Source of the DNA: Flavobacterium jejuense
GTDB lineage: Bacteria; Bacteroidota; Bacteroidia; Flavobacteriales; Flavobacteriaceae
Reading direction: 5' to 3'
DNA: 64,000 nucleotides
Assembly (NCBI RefSeq): GCF_006491595.2
Contig: NZ_VEVQ02000009.1
Location: 1 to 64,000 of the forward strand
The notes below the pieces were generated by a model that was not told where the DNA came from, did no database searches, and was given only the letters and a program-made list of their open reading frames with translations. Shown piece by piece: positions 63,298 through 64,000 of the stretch; the stretch's first letter is position 1, and each line of letters opens with the position of its first letter. The position numbers were made by a program, and so were the translations under genes.

Positions 63298-63529
63298 TTT
63301 AAAAATGAAGTTTTTAACATTTTTTATTTTTACATAAAATAAAGTTTAAATGTTGTTTAAATAGTTAATTAAATAGTGGTTAAACTCTATAAAAATCCTT
63401 TAATAGAGTACTTTTAAGCGTTTTTTATAGTGCTAATGGTAGTTATTCTACTTCAATAGAATTTAAACGTTAATTTAATGGTATATAAATGGTAGTTAAT
63501 GGCTATTTATGGAAGAATTGTTTTTATAC

Positions 63530-63562
63530 AAAAAAGCACCCGTTTTTATTGCGAGTGCCTTA
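63530..63562. terminator. Bidirectional terminator near the phage end
   Basis: GCACCCG (63536) and CGAGTGC (63552) pair with one G-U, A run before and T-rich after; separates phage and host transcripts. Confidence 0.72.
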
Positions 63563-63569
63563 TTTTATT

Positions 63570-63588
63570 GACCTTTTTAGACCTTTTT
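63570..63588. repeat. Two GACCTTTTT repeats at the left phage end
   Basis: Copies at 63570 and 63580, 10 bp apart, 3 bp from the phage terminus. They are unlike the repeats of the other end. Confidence 0.5.
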
Positions 63589-63591
63589 TAT

Positions 63592-63596
63592 ATTAT
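63592..63596. repeat. 5-bp target-site duplication, repressor end
   Basis: ATTAT, matching 27625-27629; in frame with the trkH codons ATA AT(T). Confidence 0.88.
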
Positions 63597-64000
63597 GTAT
63601 ATTGGAAGTATTGTTTTAGTGCCTATAGTTGCCACAAAAAGCAAACTGAAAAAACCACCCATTATCATTTTAGAAGTAAAGGATATTACATTTGTTTTTT
63701 TTCTTACATAATTCCATAAATCTGTAACTACAATAAAACCGAGAGCTCCTGAAACAGATAAAAAAGTAATAATTCCATTAATAAATGTATTAGTAGAAAA
63801 TCCTTCAAAACTATTGTTATATAAACTAAAACCTGCTGTACAAAAGGAGGATACACTATGAAATATACTGCTCCAAATAGCAAAACCTGTATCTATATTT
63901 TCAATTTTAAAAGCAATGAAAAACAAAATAGCTCCTATAGCTTCCATTATTACGGTAAAGACAATAACTGACTTTAGAAAATCTTGAATTAAGAAACCTC
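63592..64000 (-). pseudogene. trkH: 5' part of the split trkH gene (continues beyond window)
   Basis: 136 residues seen, open to the window edge. 'GFLIQDFLKSVIVFTVIMEAIGAILFF' and pore-loop 2 'FHSVSSFCTAGFSLYNNSFEGF' (in part) with filter TAGF, then 'LGFIVVTDLWNYV' and 'MGGFFSLLFVATIGTKTILPIYI'. At the phage junction it runs into an immediate TAA (63588-63590). Together with 27033-27629 it made one TrkH. A truncated product without pore loops 3-4 would not conduct. Confidence 0.92.

Larger units (their letters stand above)
27630..63591. mobile_element. Mu-like transposable prophage, about 36.0 kb
   Basis: A complete-looking Mu-type gene set: CI/S24 repressor, Ner-like, MuA, MuB, GemA-like, DUF3164, terminase, gpG-like, DUF935 portal, MuF, protease/scaffold, capsid, sheath, tube, chaperone, tape measure, baseplate, fibre and DNA methyltransferases. 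It is bounded by a 5-bp target duplication inside trkH. The regulatory/early end is at 63.6 kb and the modification end at 27.6 kb. The 35,962 bp are close to Mu size. Base composition and codon use do not differ obviously from the host, suggesting long residence in this group. Confidence 0.95.
63111..63591. other. Gene-free 481-bp phage left-end control region
   Basis: No gene seen. It holds three 12-bp tandem repeats, several degenerate ATGG(G)TA motifs in both orientations, two copies of AATGGTAGTTA (63434 and 63489), a terminator and two GACCTTTTT repeats next to the end. Transposase-binding and enhancer functions are likely in this position. Confidence 0.6.

Noticed and set aside
63505..63530. 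Phage right terminus at TATACA (63530)
   Set aside because: It would give TG/CA ends resembling the other end, but then 61 bp of unexplained DNA would separate the phage from trkH and no duplication fits; the ATTAT boundary restores the trkH frame.
27636..63604. TATACA as a 6-bp target duplication
   Set aside because: TATACA occurs near both ends, but it begins at different codon positions in the two trkH pieces and joining there gives an early stop.
63489..63719. Two overlapping plus-strand frames at the phage end
   Set aside because: They cross the phage-trkH junction and the terminator; they are shadows of trkH and AT-rich DNA.

Overview
The window comes from a Flavobacteriaceae chromosome. 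The DNA is AT-rich, the promoters are of the Bacteroidota type (TAnnTTTG -7 box), and the left end carries a type IX secretion triad: a type B sorting-domain protein, a PorP/SprF protein and an OmpA/PD40 protein. An integrated Mu-like transposable prophage of about 36 kb occupies the right part.

1-27.6 kb is ordinary chromosome. After the T9SS triad come a CAP-domain lipoprotein flanked by decayed duplicated non-coding sequence, pdxH, the set pyrR-pyrB-unknown-rnz (all on minus), a BLUF photoreceptor, a YbiT-like ABC-F ATPase, a thioredoxin-fold lipoprotein without its cysteines, transaldolase, an SDR, a dipeptide epimerase and the SRP RNA gene. These are followed by glutaminyl cyclase, a carboxypeptidase-regulatory-like protein, a hotdog-fold protein, a nitronate monooxygenase-like enzyme, a large zinc metalloprotease, dnaK, a HExxH lipoprotein and L-serine dehydratase. 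Two copies of an intergenic repeat with conserved blocks lie at 5.5 and 22.2 kb.

27,630-63,591 is a Mu-like prophage inserted in a trkH-type potassium transporter gene. A 5-bp duplication (ATTAT at 27,625-27,629 and 63,592-63,596) flanks it, and removing the insert with one copy restores an open trkH frame. The regulatory end lies at 63.6 kb: an S24/CI-type repressor on plus diverges, across an operator palindrome, from a Ner-like gene, MuA transposase, MuB ATPase and a second ATPase. A dense early operon on minus (58.4-51.2 kb) follows. It contains DUF3164 and GemA-like genes, many tiny ATGA-coupled ORFs, a C5-cytosine methyltransferase and lipoprotein morons.

The late region is split. A head/packaging block reads plus from 44.1 to 50.3 kb: small and large terminase, connectors, gpG-like, DUF935 portal, MuF. 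Protease/scaffold, major capsid, lysis (amidase plus u-spanin candidate), tail sheath, tube, chaperone, tape measure, baseplate and fibre genes read minus from 43.9 to 29.1 kb. The distal end carries a membrane protein, a probable pseudoknotted small RNA and a Dam-type adenine methyltransferase, the place where Mu keeps its modification gene.

The least ordinary signals are the pseudoknotted RNA beside dam (28.6 kb), two A AAA AAG frameshift sites (tail chaperone at 38.43 kb, portal-MuF at 49.09 kb), a tRNA top-half-like hairpin (56.3 kb), an early gene broken by a single TGA (56.96 kb), a second operator inside the repressor gene, and phage termini that do not end in TG/CA. Functional calls rest on recognition of motifs and family sequences by eye; no database search was run.
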